DNA from: Synechococcus sp. RedBA-s
GTDB lineage: Bacteria; Cyanobacteriota; Cyanobacteriia; PCC-6307; Cyanobiaceae
Length of the DNA: 64,000 nucleotides
Assembly (NCBI RefSeq): GCF_024345495.1
Contig: NZ_JAGQBF010000004.1
Span: 1 to 64,000 of the forward strand
Reading direction: 5' to 3'
In this document: piece by piece, positions 53,898 through 63,792 of the stretch
Numbering within the stretch: the first letter of the stretch is position 1
How the letters are laid out: each line of letters begins with the position of its first letter
Translations under genes and position numbers: made by a program
The notes under the pieces: model-generated
What the model was told of the DNA's origin: nothing
What the model saw: the letters and a program-made list of their open reading frames with translations, nothing else
The model's database searches: none

Positions 53898-53969
53898 ACA
53901 GCTGATGCCGTTGAGATGCCGCTGAGCTGCCGTTGCGCTGATTGCAGTTCGAGCGGCGGTTCTGCCCAT

Positions 53970-54003
53970 AAAAAAACCGCCTTCATCTGAGCTGAAAGCG
54001 GTT
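53970..54003 (-). terminator. pnp terminator
   Basis: On the minus strand an 11-bp stem AACCGCTTTCA / TGAAGGCGGTT (one T-G wobble) with a 7-base loop is followed by T7, about 67 bases after the pnp stop. It also lies between the convergent RTX-type gene and pnp. Confidence 0.85.
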
Positions 54004-54070
54004 GAAGGGCTTTGAATTGATCCGATGGGCAGGAGCACGGCTTCTGCCTGACTCCCACCACCAGTTCTGA

Positions 54071-56200
54071 TCAGTCCACCGGCACCGGCACCTGCTCCTG
54101 AGCTACGCCCCGCAGAGTGAGGTTGATGCGGCCACGGTTGTCGATTTCGCGCACCCGCACGGTGACGGCATCGCCCACCTTGATCACATCTTCCACTTTC
54201 TCCACCCGTGCTTCGGAGAGTTGGGAGATGTGGATCATGCCCTCCTTGCCGGGGAGGATCTCCACGAAGGCGCCGATCGGGATGATCCTGGTGACGGAGC
54301 CGTTGAACATCTCCCCTTCGCTGATGCGGCGGGTGAGACCTTCGATGATCCGCTGGGCTTCCTCAGCGGCGGCGCCGTCGTGGCTGGCGATCGTGACGAT
54401 GCCACCGTCTTCGATGTCGATCTTGGTGTTGGTGCGCTCGGTGATGCCCTTGATCGTGCGGCCACCGGGGCCAATCACGGTGCCGATCAGTTCCGGGTCG
54501 ATGCGGAAGCTGAGCAGTCGCGGGGCATGGGGGGAGAGCACATCGCGGGGCTTGGCGATCGCTTCGAGCATCTTCTCGAGGATGTGCAGCCGGGCCGGGC
54601 GGGCCTGGTTGACGGCTTCAGCGATGGTGCTCACCGCCAGACCGCTGATCTTCATGTCCATCTGCAGGGCGGTGATGCCCTTCTCGGTGCCGGCCACCTT
54701 GAAGTCCATGTCGCCGAGGAAATCCTCGATGCCCTGGATGTCGGTGAGGATGCGCACCTCATCGCCCTCCTTGATCAGGCCCATGGCGGCGCCGCTCACG
54801 GGCGCCTTGAGGGGCACGCCGGCATCCATCAGGGCGAGGGTGCTGCCGCAGACCGAGCCCATGGAGGTGGAGCCGTTGGAGCTGAGGCACTCCGAGACCA
54901 CCCGCAGCACGTAGGGGAAGCTCTCCTTGGGGGGAAGCACGGGAATGATTGCCCGCTCGGCCAGGGCGCCATGGCCCACCTCGCGGCGGCCGGGGGAGCG
55001 CATCGGCCGGGTTTCGCCCACCGAATAGGGGGGGAAGTTGTAGTGGTGCAGGTAGGTCTTCTCACCCATGGGGTTGAGGTCGTCCATCTCCTGGGCATCA
55101 CTGGGGGTGCCCAGGGTGGCGGTGGAGAGCACCTGGGTGAGCCCGCGCTGGAACAGGCCCGAGCCGTGAACCCGCTTGGGCAGCACGCCCACGGCGGCGC
55201 TGATCGGGCGCACCTCATCGAGGTTGCGGCCATCGACCCGCTTGCCCTCGCTGAGGATCTGGGCGCGCATCAGCTTCTTGGTGATGCCCTTGTAGGTGTT
55301 GCCGAGGGCCTTGCCCGCAGCGGCCACACGGATCGGATCGTCGTCGGAGAGGCCGGCGATCTTCTGGGCCACGCCCGCCTTGATGCCATCAAGCTGGGCG
55401 TCGCGCTCGGCCTTGGTGAGGCTGAACTGCTTGAGCACTTCACCGATGCCGGCGCCGCATTCCTGCTCCAGGAAAGCCGGCAGGGCGGGGTCCTGAACCT
55501 GGGGTTCGGGGAACACCTGCTCGATGCCGAGTTCGCTGAGCAGGGTCTGCTGGGCCTTGATCAGTTCGCCCACGGCTTCGTAGCCGAAGTCGATCGCCTC
55601 GATCACGTCTTGTTCGGGCAGCTGGTTGGCGCCCGCTTCCACCATCACCACACCGGAGGGGGTGCCGGCCACGATCAGATCCAGCTCGCTGCGCTCAATC
55701 TCGCGGTAGCTGGGGTTGAGCACGAAGTCGTCGCCCAGCAGGCCGACGCGCACGGCCGCCATCGGGCCGCTGAAGGGGATTTTCGCCAGCAGGGTGGCGA
55801 TCGAGGCGCCGGTGACCGCCAGCACATCGGGCGGCACCCGCTCATCCAGTGACAGGCAGGTGGCCACCACCTGCAGGTCGTCGCGCAGCCAGGAGGGGAA
55901 CAGGGGCCGCAGGGGCCGATCGATCAGGCGGGTGGTGAGAATCGCGCGCTCGGGGGGGCGGCCTTCACGGCGGAAGAAGCTGCCGGGGATGCGCCCGGCG
56001 GCGTAGAGGCGCTCCTCGTAATCACAGGTGAGCGGCAGAAAATCGATCCCTTCGCGGCCCTTGGCGCGGGTGGCCGTGACCAGCACGGCGGTGTCCCCGC
56101 ATTCGATCAACACTGAACCCCCGGCCTGGGGCGCATACAAGCCCGTGGTCAGCCGGATCTCCCGACCATCGAAGGAGACCGTCTGAATCTTTGCTGGCAC
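54071..56200 (-). CDS. pnp: polyribonucleotide nucleotidyltransferase (PNPase)
   Basis: 709 aa, a phosphorolytic 3'-5' exoribonuclease. Two RNase PH domains (first with [18 protein letters not shown], second with [17 protein letters not shown]) surround a helical domain. KH ([16 protein letters not shown]) and S1 ([19 protein letters not shown]) domains follow. Full length. It carries its own terminator and begins downstream of the rpsN terminator. Confidence 0.97.
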   Translation of the reverse strand: MPAKIQTVSFDGREIRLTTGLYAPQAGGSVLIECGDTAVLVTATRAKGREGIDFLPLTCDYEERLYAAGRIPGSFFRREGRPPERAILTTRLIDRPLRPLFPSWLRDDLQVVATCLSLDERVPPDVLAVTGASIATLLAKIPFSGPMAAVRVGLLGDDFVLNPSYREIERSELDLIVAGTPSGVVMVEAGANQLPEQDVIEAIDFGYEAVGELIKAQQTLLSELGIEQVFPEPQVQDPALPAFLEQECGAGIGEVLKQFSLTKAERDAQLDGIKAGVAQKIAGLSDDDPIRVAAAGKALGNTYKGITKKLMRAQILSEGKRVDGRNLDEVRPISAAVGVLPKRVHGSGLFQRGLTQVLSTATLGTPSDAQEMDDLNPMGEKTYLHHYNFPPYSVGETRPMRSPGRREVGHGALAERAIIPVLPPKESFPYVLRVVSECLSSNGSTSMGSVCGSTLALMDAGVPLKAPVSGAAMGLIKEGDEVRILTDIQGIEDFLGDMDFKVAGTEKGITALQMDMKISGLAVSTIAEAVNQARPARLHILEKMLEAIAKPRDVLSPHAPRLLSFRIDPELIGTVIGPGGRTIKGITERTNTKIDIEDGGIVTIASHDGAAAEEAQRIIEGLTRRISEGEMFNGSVTRIIPIGAFVEILPGKEGMIHISQLSEARVEKVEDVIKVGDAVTVRVREIDNRGRINLTLRGVAQEQVPVPVD

Positions 56201-56267
56201 GTCGTCTTATGTCCGTTTTTATTCACGCACCATTCTCGCATTCGGACCTGCGAGGGCTTGACGACGC

Positions 56268-56292
56268 AAAAAAGGGTGGCACCTGGCCACCC
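56268..56292 (-). terminator. rpsN terminator
   Basis: On the minus strand GGGTGGC / GCCACCC with a short loop is followed by T6, about 55 bases after the rpsN stop and 70 bases upstream of pnp. Confidence 0.85.
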
Positions 56293-56346
56293 TCACGCTC
56301 TTGATTGGCGCCCTGCCGCCGATGAACAGCCAGAGCCTGAAGCCGC

Positions 56347-56649
56347 TTACCAGCTCGACTTGACGACGCCGGGCAGCAGACCCTTGTGGGCACGCTCGCG
56401 CAGCTGGTTGCGGCAGAGACCGAAATCGCGGTAGTAGCCGCGGGGCTTGCCGGTGGCCCAGCAGCGGTTGCGCACCCGGTTGGGGGCGCTGTTGCGGGGG
56501 AGGTTCTGGATCTTGCGGTGGATCTCCAGGCGCTGCATCGGATCAGCGGCCGCCTCAAACGAAGCCTTCAGCTCGGCGCGCTTGACGGCGAAGCGTTCCA
56601 CAATTTTCTTGCGCTTGACATCGCGCGCAATCATCGACTTCTTCGCCAT
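56347..56649 (-). CDS. rpsN: 30S ribosomal protein S14
   Basis: 100 aa, the longer zinc-free S14 form ([15 protein letters not shown], then [21 protein letters not shown] and the C-terminal [11 protein letters not shown]). It is encoded away from the main ribosomal protein operon, as is usual in cyanobacteria, and has its own terminator. Confidence 0.98.
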   Translation of the reverse strand: MAKKSMIARDVKRKKIVERFAVKRAELKASFEAAADPMQRLEIHRKIQNLPRNSAPNRVRNRCWATGKPRGYYRDFGLCRNQLRERAHKGLLPGVVKSSW

Positions 56650-56683
56650 GCGGCTGCTGCAATTCGTTCAGTGGAGGCCGAGC

Positions 56684-57370
56684 CTAGCGCGTGGCCTGCT
56701 GCTGAACCCGGCGGCCGCTGGGGCCGTGGTCGGGGTGGCTGGGGCAGAGATCGGCGAGGGGGCAGCCGGCGCAGAGGGGCTTGCGGGCGTTGCAGACGGC
56801 GCGGCCATGGAAGATCAGCCGGATCGAGAGGTTCTCCCATTCCGGCTGAGGGAAGAGCTTCATCAGATCGGGCTCGATCCGTGGCGGATCGCTCTGGCGG
56901 GTGAGCCCGAGCCGGTTGCTCAGCCGCCGCACGTGGGTGTCGACGGTGAAACCGGCATTGATGCCGAAGGCATGGGCTAGCACCACGTTGGCGGTCTTGC
57001 GCGCCACCCCCGGCAGCTCCAGCAACTCCTCCATCGAGGCCGGCACCGCACCGCCGTGGCGCTCCATCAGCAGCTGGGAGGCGGCCACGATGTGCTTGGC
57101 CTTGTTGCGGTAAAAGCCGGTGGACTTCACATAGGGCTCCACCTCGCTGGAGTTCACCGCAGCAGCGGCGGCCGCATCGGCGAAGCGCTCGAACAGGGCC
57201 GGGGTGACGAGGTTCACCCGCTCGTCGGTGCACTGGGCCGAGAGCATGGTGGCCACCAGCAACTCCCAGGGCGTGCGCCAATCGAGGGAGCAGGTGGCAT
57301 GGGGGTAGTGGAGCGCCAGGCGCTCCTGGATCAGCGGCGCCCGCTGCCGGGCCGTGGCAAAGCGGGGCAC
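56684..57370 (-). CDS. nth: endonuclease III
   Basis: 228 aa, DNA glycosylase/AP lyase for oxidised pyrimidines. The helix-hairpin-helix with catalytic Lys is in LPGVARKTANVVLAHAFG, the catalytic Asp in VDTHVRRLSNRLG, and the [4Fe-4S] cluster in C-x6-C-x2-C-x5-C (CNARKPLCAGCPLADLC). It begins 2 bases before the rseP stop region and ends 35 bases upstream of rpsN. Confidence 0.96.
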   Translation of the reverse strand: MPRFATARQRAPLIQERLALHYPHATCSLDWRTPWELLVATMLSAQCTDERVNLVTPALFERFADAAAAAAVNSSEVEPYVKSTGFYRNKAKHIVAASQLLMERHGGAVPASMEELLELPGVARKTANVVLAHAFGINAGFTVDTHVRRLSNRLGLTRQSDPPRIEPDLMKLFPQPEWENLSIRLIFHGRAVCNARKPLCAGCPLADLCPSHPDHGPSGRRVQQQATR

Positions 57371-57371
57371 C

Positions 57372-58460
57372 TCAGCGGCCGAGGAGTTGCTGCACCACCG
57401 AAAGCTGGCTGGTGTCCTTGACGATCAGCACCACGCTCAGCCCCACCAGCAGCAGGAAGCCCGACTGCATGAAGGCCATCTGCAGCCGATCGGGCAGGGG
57501 CTTGCCGCGCAGGCCCTCCAGCAGCAGCAGGGCGAACTGGCCACCATCGAGCAGGGGCAGGGGCAGGGCGTTGAGCACCGCCAGGTTGATGGAGATCAGC
57601 GCGGCGAACACGAACAGGCTGCCGCCGCCCTGGCGGGCCAGGCTGGCGCCCATCTCGACGATCTTCACCGGCCCCGACACCTGGGGAGCGGTTTCGCCGA
57701 AGTGGGTGACCAGGGCCACGAAGCCATCGACGGTGCGGCGGATCAGCTGAACGAAGACGCGGTTGGTCTGGCCGAGCAGCTCCAGCGGCCCCTTGGCGGG
57801 ACGGAACACCTCACTGCCGTTGGGCTGGAGCTGGGCGCCGATGCGGCCGAGGCCATCGCGATCGCTGGGGGTGAGCCGCAGGCTGAGGGTTTCACCGTTG
57901 CGCTCGGCCTGGATCTGCAGGCTGCGCTCGGGCGCCCCCTGGATGTCGGCCACCAGATCCACCACGGCCTTGGAGCCACCACCCACGGCCACCCCTCCGA
58001 GGCTGAGGATGCGATCCCCGGCCATCAGGCCCGAGGCGGCGGCGGGCTGGCCCGGCTGCACCGCCGCCACCAGCACGCCAGGGGTGGCGCTGAAGCCGGC
58101 GGGCACACCCACCAGCAGCCCCTGACCGAGGAGCACGGCCCAGGCCAGCAGCAGGTTGGCGATCACGCCGGCGGCGATCACCAGGGCCCGCTGGGGCAGG
58201 GGGCGGTTGCGCAGCAGGTCGGGGTCATCGCTGGGGATCTCGCTGTCCTCCTCGTCGTCGGGGAAGGCGACATAGCCACCCAGGGGTATGGCCCGCAGGG
58301 CGAACTGCACGCCGCGGCGCTGCCGCTGCAGCAGGGCCGGACCGAAGCCGATTGAGAAGCCGCTGACGCGGATGCCCTGCCAGGTGGCGGCAAAGAAATG
58401 GCCGGCTTCATGCACCACGATCAGGCCCGCCAGGATCGCCAGTGCCGTGAGAACGCCCAT
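57372..58460 (-). CDS. rseP: site-2 zinc metalloprotease RseP
   Basis: 362 aa, intramembrane protease cleaving membrane-anchored regulators. HExxH is in VVHEAGHFFAA near the N-terminus, a PDZ domain covers about residues 120-200, and the third metal ligand lies in NALPLPLLDGGQ. Four membrane segments are evident. It lies between serS and nth on the same strand, 1 base from nth, so is probably co-transcribed. Confidence 0.95.
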   Translation of the reverse strand: MGVLTALAILAGLIVVHEAGHFFAATWQGIRVSGFSIGFGPALLQRQRRGVQFALRAIPLGGYVAFPDDEEDSEIPSDDPDLLRNRPLPQRALVIAAGVIANLLLAWAVLLGQGLLVGVPAGFSATPGVLVAAVQPGQPAAASGLMAGDRILSLGGVAVGGGSKAVVDLVADIQGAPERSLQIQAERNGETLSLRLTPSDRDGLGRIGAQLQPNGSEVFRPAKGPLELLGQTNRVFVQLIRRTVDGFVALVTHFGETAPQVSGPVKIVEMGASLARQGGGSLFVFAALISINLAVLNALPLPLLDGGQFALLLLEGLRGKPLPDRLQMAFMQSGFLLLVGLSVVLIVKDTSQLSVVQQLLGR

Positions 58461-58517
58461 TCAGGCAATGTTGCGCAAGACACTCATTCTGGGGGTTTCA
58501 GCCGTGGTTTGTTCCCT

Positions 58518-59810
58518 TCAGGCTTCGGGCACGAGGCGATCGCAGCCCATGTAGGGCACGAGGGCCCGCGGCAGGCGCACGCTGCCGTCGGCGTGCTGGC
58601 CGGTTTCGAGCAGGGCGGCCATGGTGCGACCCACTGCCAGACCGCTGCCGTTGAGGGTGTGCAGCAGACGGGTTCTCTTGCCGTCCTTGAAGCGGATCGA
58701 GGCGCGCCGTGCCTGGAAGTCAGCGCAGGTACTGCAACTGGAGATCTCGCGGTACGCCCCGGCGCCGGGCAGCCACACCTCCAGATCAAAGGTGCGGGCG
58801 GCGGAGAAGCCGAGGTCACCGGTGCAGAGATCCAGCACCCGGTAGGGCAGGTCGAGGGCCTGCAGCACCGCTTCGGCGTCGGCGGTGAGCTGGGCGTGGG
58901 CTGCTTCTGATTCCTCCGGGTGGCAGAACCAGTACAACTCGACTTTGTTGAACTGGTGCAGGCGGATCAAGCCGCGGGTGTCGCGGCCGTAGGAGCCGGC
59001 CTCGCGGCGGAAGCAGGGGGTGTAGGCGGCATAGCGCAGGGGCAGGCGCTCGGCGGGAATCAGCTCGTCGCGGTGGAACGAGGTGATCGGCACCTCGGCG
59101 GTGGGGGTGAGCCAGAGGTCGTCGTCGGCGCAGCGAAAGCTCTCCTCGGCGAACTTGGGCAGCTGGCCGGAGGCGGTGAGGCTGGCGCTGTTCACCAGGA
59201 TCGGCGGCAGCACCTCGCGGTAGCCACGGCTGGCGTGCTGATCGAGCATGAAGCTGATCAGGGCGCGCTCCAGCCGGGCGCCCGCTCCGAGCAGGGTCAC
59301 GAAGCGGCTCTGGGCGATGCGCACCGAGCGCTCGCTATCGATCAGGCCGAGGCGTTCGGCGATCTGCCAGTGCTCTTCGAGGGCGGGTTCACCCTCCATC
59401 GGCTCTCGGGGCGTGCCCCAGCGCCGCCGCTCCACGTTCTCGGCTTCGCCGGCCCCATCGGGGCAGAGTGAGGAGGGCAGGTTGGGGAAGGCGAGCAGCT
59501 GCTCGCGCAGGCGGGTTTCGAGGGCTTTCTCCTCCTCCTCCAGCACCGCCACCTGCTGCTTGATGGTGTTACCCCGGTTGCGCAGGGCCTGGACCTCGGG
59601 GCTGTGGGGTGCTTCGCCGCCGCGGATCAGCTCGCCCACCTGGCGGCCGATGCGGTTGCCCTCGGCCTGCAGATCACTGCGTTGCTGCTCAAGATCACGC
59701 TCTTGGCGGGCGATCAGCTGCAGGGCCGTGAGATCGAGCGTCATGCCCCGCCGCCCGAGCTGCTCGACGATCAGCTCGGGGTTGTCGCGCAGCAGGCGCT
59801 GATCCAGCAC
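58518..59810 (-). CDS. serS: seryl-tRNA synthetase
   Basis: 430 aa class II synthetase. The N-terminal coiled coil (about residues 25-105) binds the long arm of tRNA-Ser. Motif 2 is CFRREAGSYGRDTRGL and motif 3 GSGLAVGRTMAALLE. Full length, first of a serS-rseP-nth string. Confidence 0.97.
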   Translation of the reverse strand: MLDQRLLRDNPELIVEQLGRRGMTLDLTALQLIARQERDLEQQRSDLQAEGNRIGRQVGELIRGGEAPHSPEVQALRNRGNTIKQQVAVLEEEEKALETRLREQLLAFPNLPSSLCPDGAGEAENVERRRWGTPREPMEGEPALEEHWQIAERLGLIDSERSVRIAQSRFVTLLGAGARLERALISFMLDQHASRGYREVLPPILVNSASLTASGQLPKFAEESFRCADDDLWLTPTAEVPITSFHRDELIPAERLPLRYAAYTPCFRREAGSYGRDTRGLIRLHQFNKVELYWFCHPEESEAAHAQLTADAEAVLQALDLPYRVLDLCTGDLGFSAARTFDLEVWLPGAGAYREISSCSTCADFQARRASIRFKDGKRTRLLHTLNGSGLAVGRTMAALLETGQHADGSVRLPRALVPYMGCDRLVPEA

Positions 59811-59875
59811 GGCTCCAGGTGCAAAGGCGCGTGCAGCCTACGGACTGGTGCTGGAGCAGGCCGCGTGGAAGGGCC

Positions 59876-60169
59876 TCAGAGCACCTGCACCACTTCGCTC
59901 ACTTCGGGGATGGCTTCGCGCATCTTGCGCTCGATGCCCATCTTCAGGGTCATGGTGCTGCTGGGGCAGCTGCCGCAGGCGCCCTGCAGGCGCACCTTGA
60001 CGACCGGGCCGTCGATCTCAACGATCTCGACGTTGCCGCCGTCTGCCATCAGGTAGGGCCGCAGTTCATCGAGCACCCGCTCGACGTTCTCGATCGTGAG
60101 GGCGCGGGGGTCGCTGATCGGGGCCTCGCCGCTGGCGCTGGTGTCTGGGGTGGCGGTGTCGGTGGTCAT
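59876..60169 (-). CDS. nfu: NifU-like Fe-S scaffold (Nfu)
   Basis: 97 aa, a single NifU C-terminal domain: [20 protein letters not shown] followed by [18 protein letters not shown] with the CxxC that carries a [4Fe-4S] cluster. In cyanobacteria this is the essential scaffold feeding photosystem I clusters. Confidence 0.95.
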   Translation of the reverse strand: MTTDTATPDTSASGEAPISDPRALTIENVERVLDELRPYLMADGGNVEIVEIDGPVVKVRLQGACGSCPSSTMTLKMGIERKMREAIPEVSEVVQVL

Positions 60170-60220
60170 GCGGAGGGATGAAGGGAGTTTGAGCCTACGA
60201 AGCCTGCGGCAATTCCGTCT

Positions 60221-60904
60221 TCATCCGGCGATGACGGCTGGTGAAGGATGCTTCGGGGCAGCGGAGGTGCGCTTGTAACGCCTTCGCAGGCGGACCATGG
60301 TGAGGGCCAGGGGTGCCAGGGCTCCGGCAGACAGGGGGAGGGGCACGGCGACGAGGGAGCCACTGGTGAACGTGATATTTGACAATGTTGTCTGGGAGCT
60401 TGGACAGCCGTTGTTGTCACAGAATCTGATCTGCCCATCGATCCCGCTGTTCAAGGCAGTGAGACTGATGGATTCGGGAGAGTTGGCAAGCTTGATGTTC
60501 TGGATACTTAGGGATTCGGGAGGGGATTGGCCACTGGAGCCAGTAATTCCTGTGAAGCTGAGAATGCCTGCTGTTGATGTCGTCCCGGTGTAGCCGGCAG
60601 ATACAGGCGTTGCTGCAGAGTTAAATAGCCATCTTGAGATTTGAATGTTGGCGAAATTAGTGATCGCTGAGCCGTTGTAAGCAAAGCTGCCGGTGATGGT
60701 TCCGGTTCCGCCACCAGGACTAGCCACGCTGAATGCGGCATTCTGGAAGGTGTAGGTGAGCGCCTGAGCTTCCAGTGGCAGCAAGGCAATGCCCCCGACC
60801 GCGAGCCCCGTCACCGTGAACTGTGCGACTGGGAGGAAGTAGGCGCGTTGCAGTTTGCCGAGCACCTTTTGTAAGGCTGCTTTGTGACTAGCCACAAATG
60901 TCAC
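60221..60904 (-). CDS. exported protein with PEP-CTERM-like C-terminus
   Basis: 227 aa, GTG start. A hydrophobic signal segment (TVTGLAVGGIALLPLEAQA) precedes a Ser/Thr/Gly-rich beta domain with one possible disulphide (CDNNGC). The C-terminus VPLPLSAGALAPLALTMVRLRRR is a short Pro-rich motif, a membrane helix and a basic cluster, as in PEP-CTERM and related sorting tails. The function of the exported domain is unknown. Fewer GC-rich codons than its neighbours are evident in the middle. Confidence 0.7.
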   Translation of the reverse strand: MTFVASHKAALQKVLGKLQRAYFLPVAQFTVTGLAVGGIALLPLEAQALTYTFQNAAFSVASPGGGTGTITGSFAYNGSAITNFANIQISRWLFNSAATPVSAGYTGTTSTAGILSFTGITGSSGQSPPESLSIQNIKLANSPESISLTALNSGIDGQIRFCDNNGCPSSQTTLSNITFTSGSLVAVPLPLSAGALAPLALTMVRLRRRYKRTSAAPKHPSPAVIAG

Positions 60905-61105
60905 AATAACTTAACTAGGTGTTAATGCCTAATCTTAACAGGACCGGCAAGGCTGCGTTTGGGACGTTGTTGGCCCGGTGATGCCACTGGTCCTGGCTGG
61001 GGTGGCTGGAGCGGCTCCCGGAGGGCCTTGATCGGCCTGCCCGCCTAGGATCACGGCCAATGGGCTTGCAGCCCTCCGCCCCGCATGAGTCCCAGCAGAG
61101 CCGCG
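60905..61105. promoter_or_regulatory. AT-rich divergent promoter region
   Basis: About 200 bases separate the exported protein gene (minus) from lepA (plus). Bases 60900-60945 are strikingly AT-rich (several TTAA-containing stretches) in an otherwise GC-rich region and probably carry the promoter of the exported protein. No defined operator was recognised. Confidence 0.4.
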
Positions 61106-62914
61106 ATGACCGACGTTCCCGCCTCGCGGATCCGCAACTTCTGCATCATTGCCCACATCGACCACGGCAAATCGACCCTGGCCGATCGGTTGCTGCAGGA
61201 CACCGGAACCGTGGCGGCCCGCGACATGCAGGCCCAGTTCCTCGACAACATGGAGCTGGAGCGGGAGCGGGGGATCACGATCAAGCTCCAGGCCGCGCGG
61301 ATGGAGTACACGGCCGCCGACGGCGAGACCTACATCCTCAACCTGATCGACACACCGGGCCATGTGGATTTCTCCTATGAGGTGAGCCGCAGCCTGCAGG
61401 CCTGTGAGGGCGCGCTGCTGGTGGTGGATGCCAGCCAGGGGGTGGAGGCGCAGACGCTGGCAAATGTGTACCTGGCGCTGGGCAATGATCTGGAGATCAT
61501 TCCGGTGCTGAACAAGATCGATCTGCCCGGGGCCGACCCCGAGCGCATCAAGGAGGAGATCGAAGCGATCATCGGCCTCGACACCACCAAGGCGATCGCC
61601 TGCTCCGCCAAGACCGGCCTGGGCATTCCCGAGATCCTCGAAGCGGTGGTGGAGCGGGTGCCGCCGCCGGCGGATCGGGTCGACGAGCCCCTGCGGGCGC
61701 TGATCTTCGACTCCTATTACGACCCCTATCGGGGCGTGATCGTCTACTTCCGGGTGATCAGCGGCGTGATCGCCCGCAAGGACAAGGTGCTGCTGATGGC
61801 CAGTGGCAAGGTGGTGGAGCTTGATGAGGTGGGCGTGATGGCGCCCGACCAGCGCCAGGTGGACAGCCTGCATGCCGGTGAGGTGGGCTACATGGCGGCC
61901 TCGATCAAGGCGGTGGCTGATGCACGGGTGGGCGACACGATCACCCTGGCCGCCAATCCGGCGGCGGAGCCGCTGCCGGGTTACGCCGAAGCCAAGCCGA
62001 TGGTGTTCTGCGGCCTGTTTCCCACCGACGCCGATCAGTATCCCGATCTGCGCGACGCGCTCGACAAGCTGCAGCTCTCTGATGCGGCGCTGAAGTATGA
62101 GCCGGAAACCAGCAGCGCCATGGGCTTCGGCTTCCGCTGCGGCTTCCTGGGCCTGCTGCACATGGAGATCGTGCAGGAACGGCTGGAGCGCGAATACGAC
62201 CTTGACCTGATCGTGACGGCGCCGTCAGTCATCTATCAGGTGAACATGATCGACGGCAGCACCATGATGGTGGACAATCCCGCCACCCTGCCCGATCCAC
62301 AGAAGCGGGAATCGATTGAGGAGCCCTATGTGAAGCTGGAGATCTACACCCCCAACACCTACAACGGCGCCCTGATGGAGCTCTGCCAGGAGCGGCGCGG
62401 TGAATTCATCGACATGAAGTTCATCACCACCGACCGGGTGACGCTGCACTACGAGATGCCGCTGGCGGAAGTGGTGACGGATTTCTTCGATCAGATGAAG
62501 AGCCGCACCAAGGGCTACGCCTCGATGGAATACAGCCTGATCGGCTATCGCAAGAACGAACTGGTGCGCCTCGATGTGCTGATCAACAGCGAGAAGGCCG
62601 ACCCGCTCACCACGATCGTGCACCGCGACAAGGCCTACAACGTGGGCAAGGGGCTGGTGGAGAAGCTGAAGGAGCTGATCCCGAGGCAGCAGTTCAAGAT
62701 TCCGATCCAGGCCTCGATCGGCAGCCGCATCATCGCCAGCGAAAGCATCAGCGCCATCCGCAAGGATGTGCTGGCCAAGTGCTACGGCGGCGATATCTCC
62801 CGCAAGAAAAAGCTGCTGAAGAAACAGGCGAAGGGCAAGAAGCGCATGAAGGCGATGGGCAAGGTGGACGTGCCCCAGGAAGCCTTCATGGCGGTGCTGA
62901 AGCTGAATCAGTAG
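61106..62914 (+). CDS. lepA: elongation factor 4 (LepA)
   Basis: 602 aa translational GTPase that back-translocates or remodels stalled ribosomes. G1 [10 protein letters not shown]3 DTPGHVDF and G4 NKIDLPG are intact. The C-terminal LepA-specific domain ends with [26 protein letters not shown] 61106 ([12 protein letters not shown]) matches the family start better than ATG 61085. Confidence 0.97.
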   Translation: MTDVPASRIRNFCIIAHIDHGKSTLADRLLQDTGTVAARDMQAQFLDNMELERERGITIKLQAARMEYTAADGETYILNLIDTPGHVDFSYEVSRSLQACEGALLVVDASQGVEAQTLANVYLALGNDLEIIPVLNKIDLPGADPERIKEEIEAIIGLDTTKAIACSAKTGLGIPEILEAVVERVPPPADRVDEPLRALIFDSYYDPYRGVIVYFRVISGVIARKDKVLLMASGKVVELDEVGVMAPDQRQVDSLHAGEVGYMAASIKAVADARVGDTITLAANPAAEPLPGYAEAKPMVFCGLFPTDADQYPDLRDALDKLQLSDAALKYEPETSSAMGFGFRCGFLGLLHMEIVQERLEREYDLDLIVTAPSVIYQVNMIDGSTMMVDNPATLPDPQKRESIEEPYVKLEIYTPNTYNGALMELCQERRGEFIDMKFITTDRVTLHYEMPLAEVVTDFFDQMKSRTKGYASMEYSLIGYRKNELVRLDVLINSEKADPLTTIVHRDKAYNVGKGLVEKLKELIPRQQFKIPIQASIGSRIIASESISAIRKDVLAKCYGGDISRKKKLLKKQAKGKKRMKAMGKVDVPQEAFMAVLKLNQ

Positions 62915-63102
62915 GGCTGGCGGTGGCGCGGGGGTGGTCCGATCTGGGTCTCGGAGCCGCCCATGACGACCACCCGGCGTGAGTGTTCCCGCTCGATCAG
63001 GGCCTTGAGGGCCTCGCGGATCAGCTGGGTGCGCTCCTTGATGCCGCTGAGTTTTCCGGCCTGAGCGAGCAGATCGTCGTCGAGGGTGAGGGTGGTGCGC
63101 AT
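62908..63102 (-). CDS. orphan VapB-type antitoxin
   Basis: 64 aa from ATG 63102 (an in-frame ATG at 63117 adds 5). The N-terminus [20 protein letters not shown] is a ribbon-helix-helix of the VapB group, and [16 protein letters not shown] completes it. In such operons vapC follows immediately. Here the stop overlaps the lepA stop region and no PIN-domain gene exists on this strand, so the toxin is missing. Confidence 0.8.
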   Translation of the reverse strand: MRTTLTLDDDLLAQAGKLSGIKERTQLIREALKALIEREHSRRVVVMGGSETQIGPPPRHRQPY

Positions 63103-63288
63103 GCCCGATTCAGCCACGGTGTTTCACAAGAGTCAGTCTGTCAGCCGCTGGGAAGCGACGACGTTGACTGGCTCCTGAGGGCGCATCTGCAACGGTTGTT
63201 GAAGATTGTGGCCAGCTTCAACTCGATACAGGGCTACATCTCGCCTTTTCTGGGAACGCTGAGGGCGTGATGTCCCAGATAGCCGCCG

Positions 63289-63792
63289 ATGGCACTGCCA
63301 CGTGTTCTGCCTGTATCCAGCCGAGGGGCTGAAGCGGGTTTTCTGCTGCCACTCTCGTTTGGTGTGTCGCTGGTGCTGCTGTTGAGTGCGCTCTCGATGC
63401 AGACGATGGCGCTCCAGGGAAGTCGGCTGGCGGCGGCGGAGCTGGAGCAGCGCAGGCTCGACGACTCCCTGGTTTCGGCGGCGGAGCAGGTGGCTGCAAG
63501 ACTCAGCGGCTCCCATGCCTGCCTGTTGCCACTGGCTTCGGGGTCTTGGCAGTCGCCCATCAAGGGTTGCGCGGCAGGACTGAGCGCGGCACCTGTCCTG
63601 AGCGGTCAGGTGGAAGCGGTCGCCTATCGGCTGGTCTCATGGACGCCAGGGGTGCCCGGCTCTGCAGGCCATCCGGGTGAGCTGCGTCTGGAACTGAGCC
63701 AAGGGAAAGTGCAGCGGTTGTTTGCCCTTGAAGTGGCCGGTGCAGCCCCAATGCCCCTGCATGTGGTGGCTTTGCGCGGGATTGGGCGATGA
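63289..63792 (+). CDS. pilus assembly/pilin-like protein
   Basis: 167 aa. A short leader ending in GAEAGF is followed by a hydrophobic helix (LLPLSFGVSLVLLLSALSMQ) and an amphipathic helix, the layout of PilX-like minor pilins. A disulphide-capable pair of cysteines (HACLL, KGCAAG) lies in the globular part. The stop overlaps the next pilin-like gene by 4 bases. Confidence 0.65.
   Translation: MALPRVLPVSSRGAEAGFLLPLSFGVSLVLLLSALSMQTMALQGSRLAAAELEQRRLDDSLVSAAEQVAARLSGSHACLLPLASGSWQSPIKGCAAGLSAAPVLSGQVEAVAYRLVSWTPGVPGSAGHPGELRLELSQGKVQRLFALEVAGAAPMPLHVVALRGIGR

Noticed and set aside
60935-62161. 408-aa open frame antisense to lepA
   Set aside because: lepA is unmistakable on the plus strand; the antisense frame is His/Gln/Arg-rich noise.
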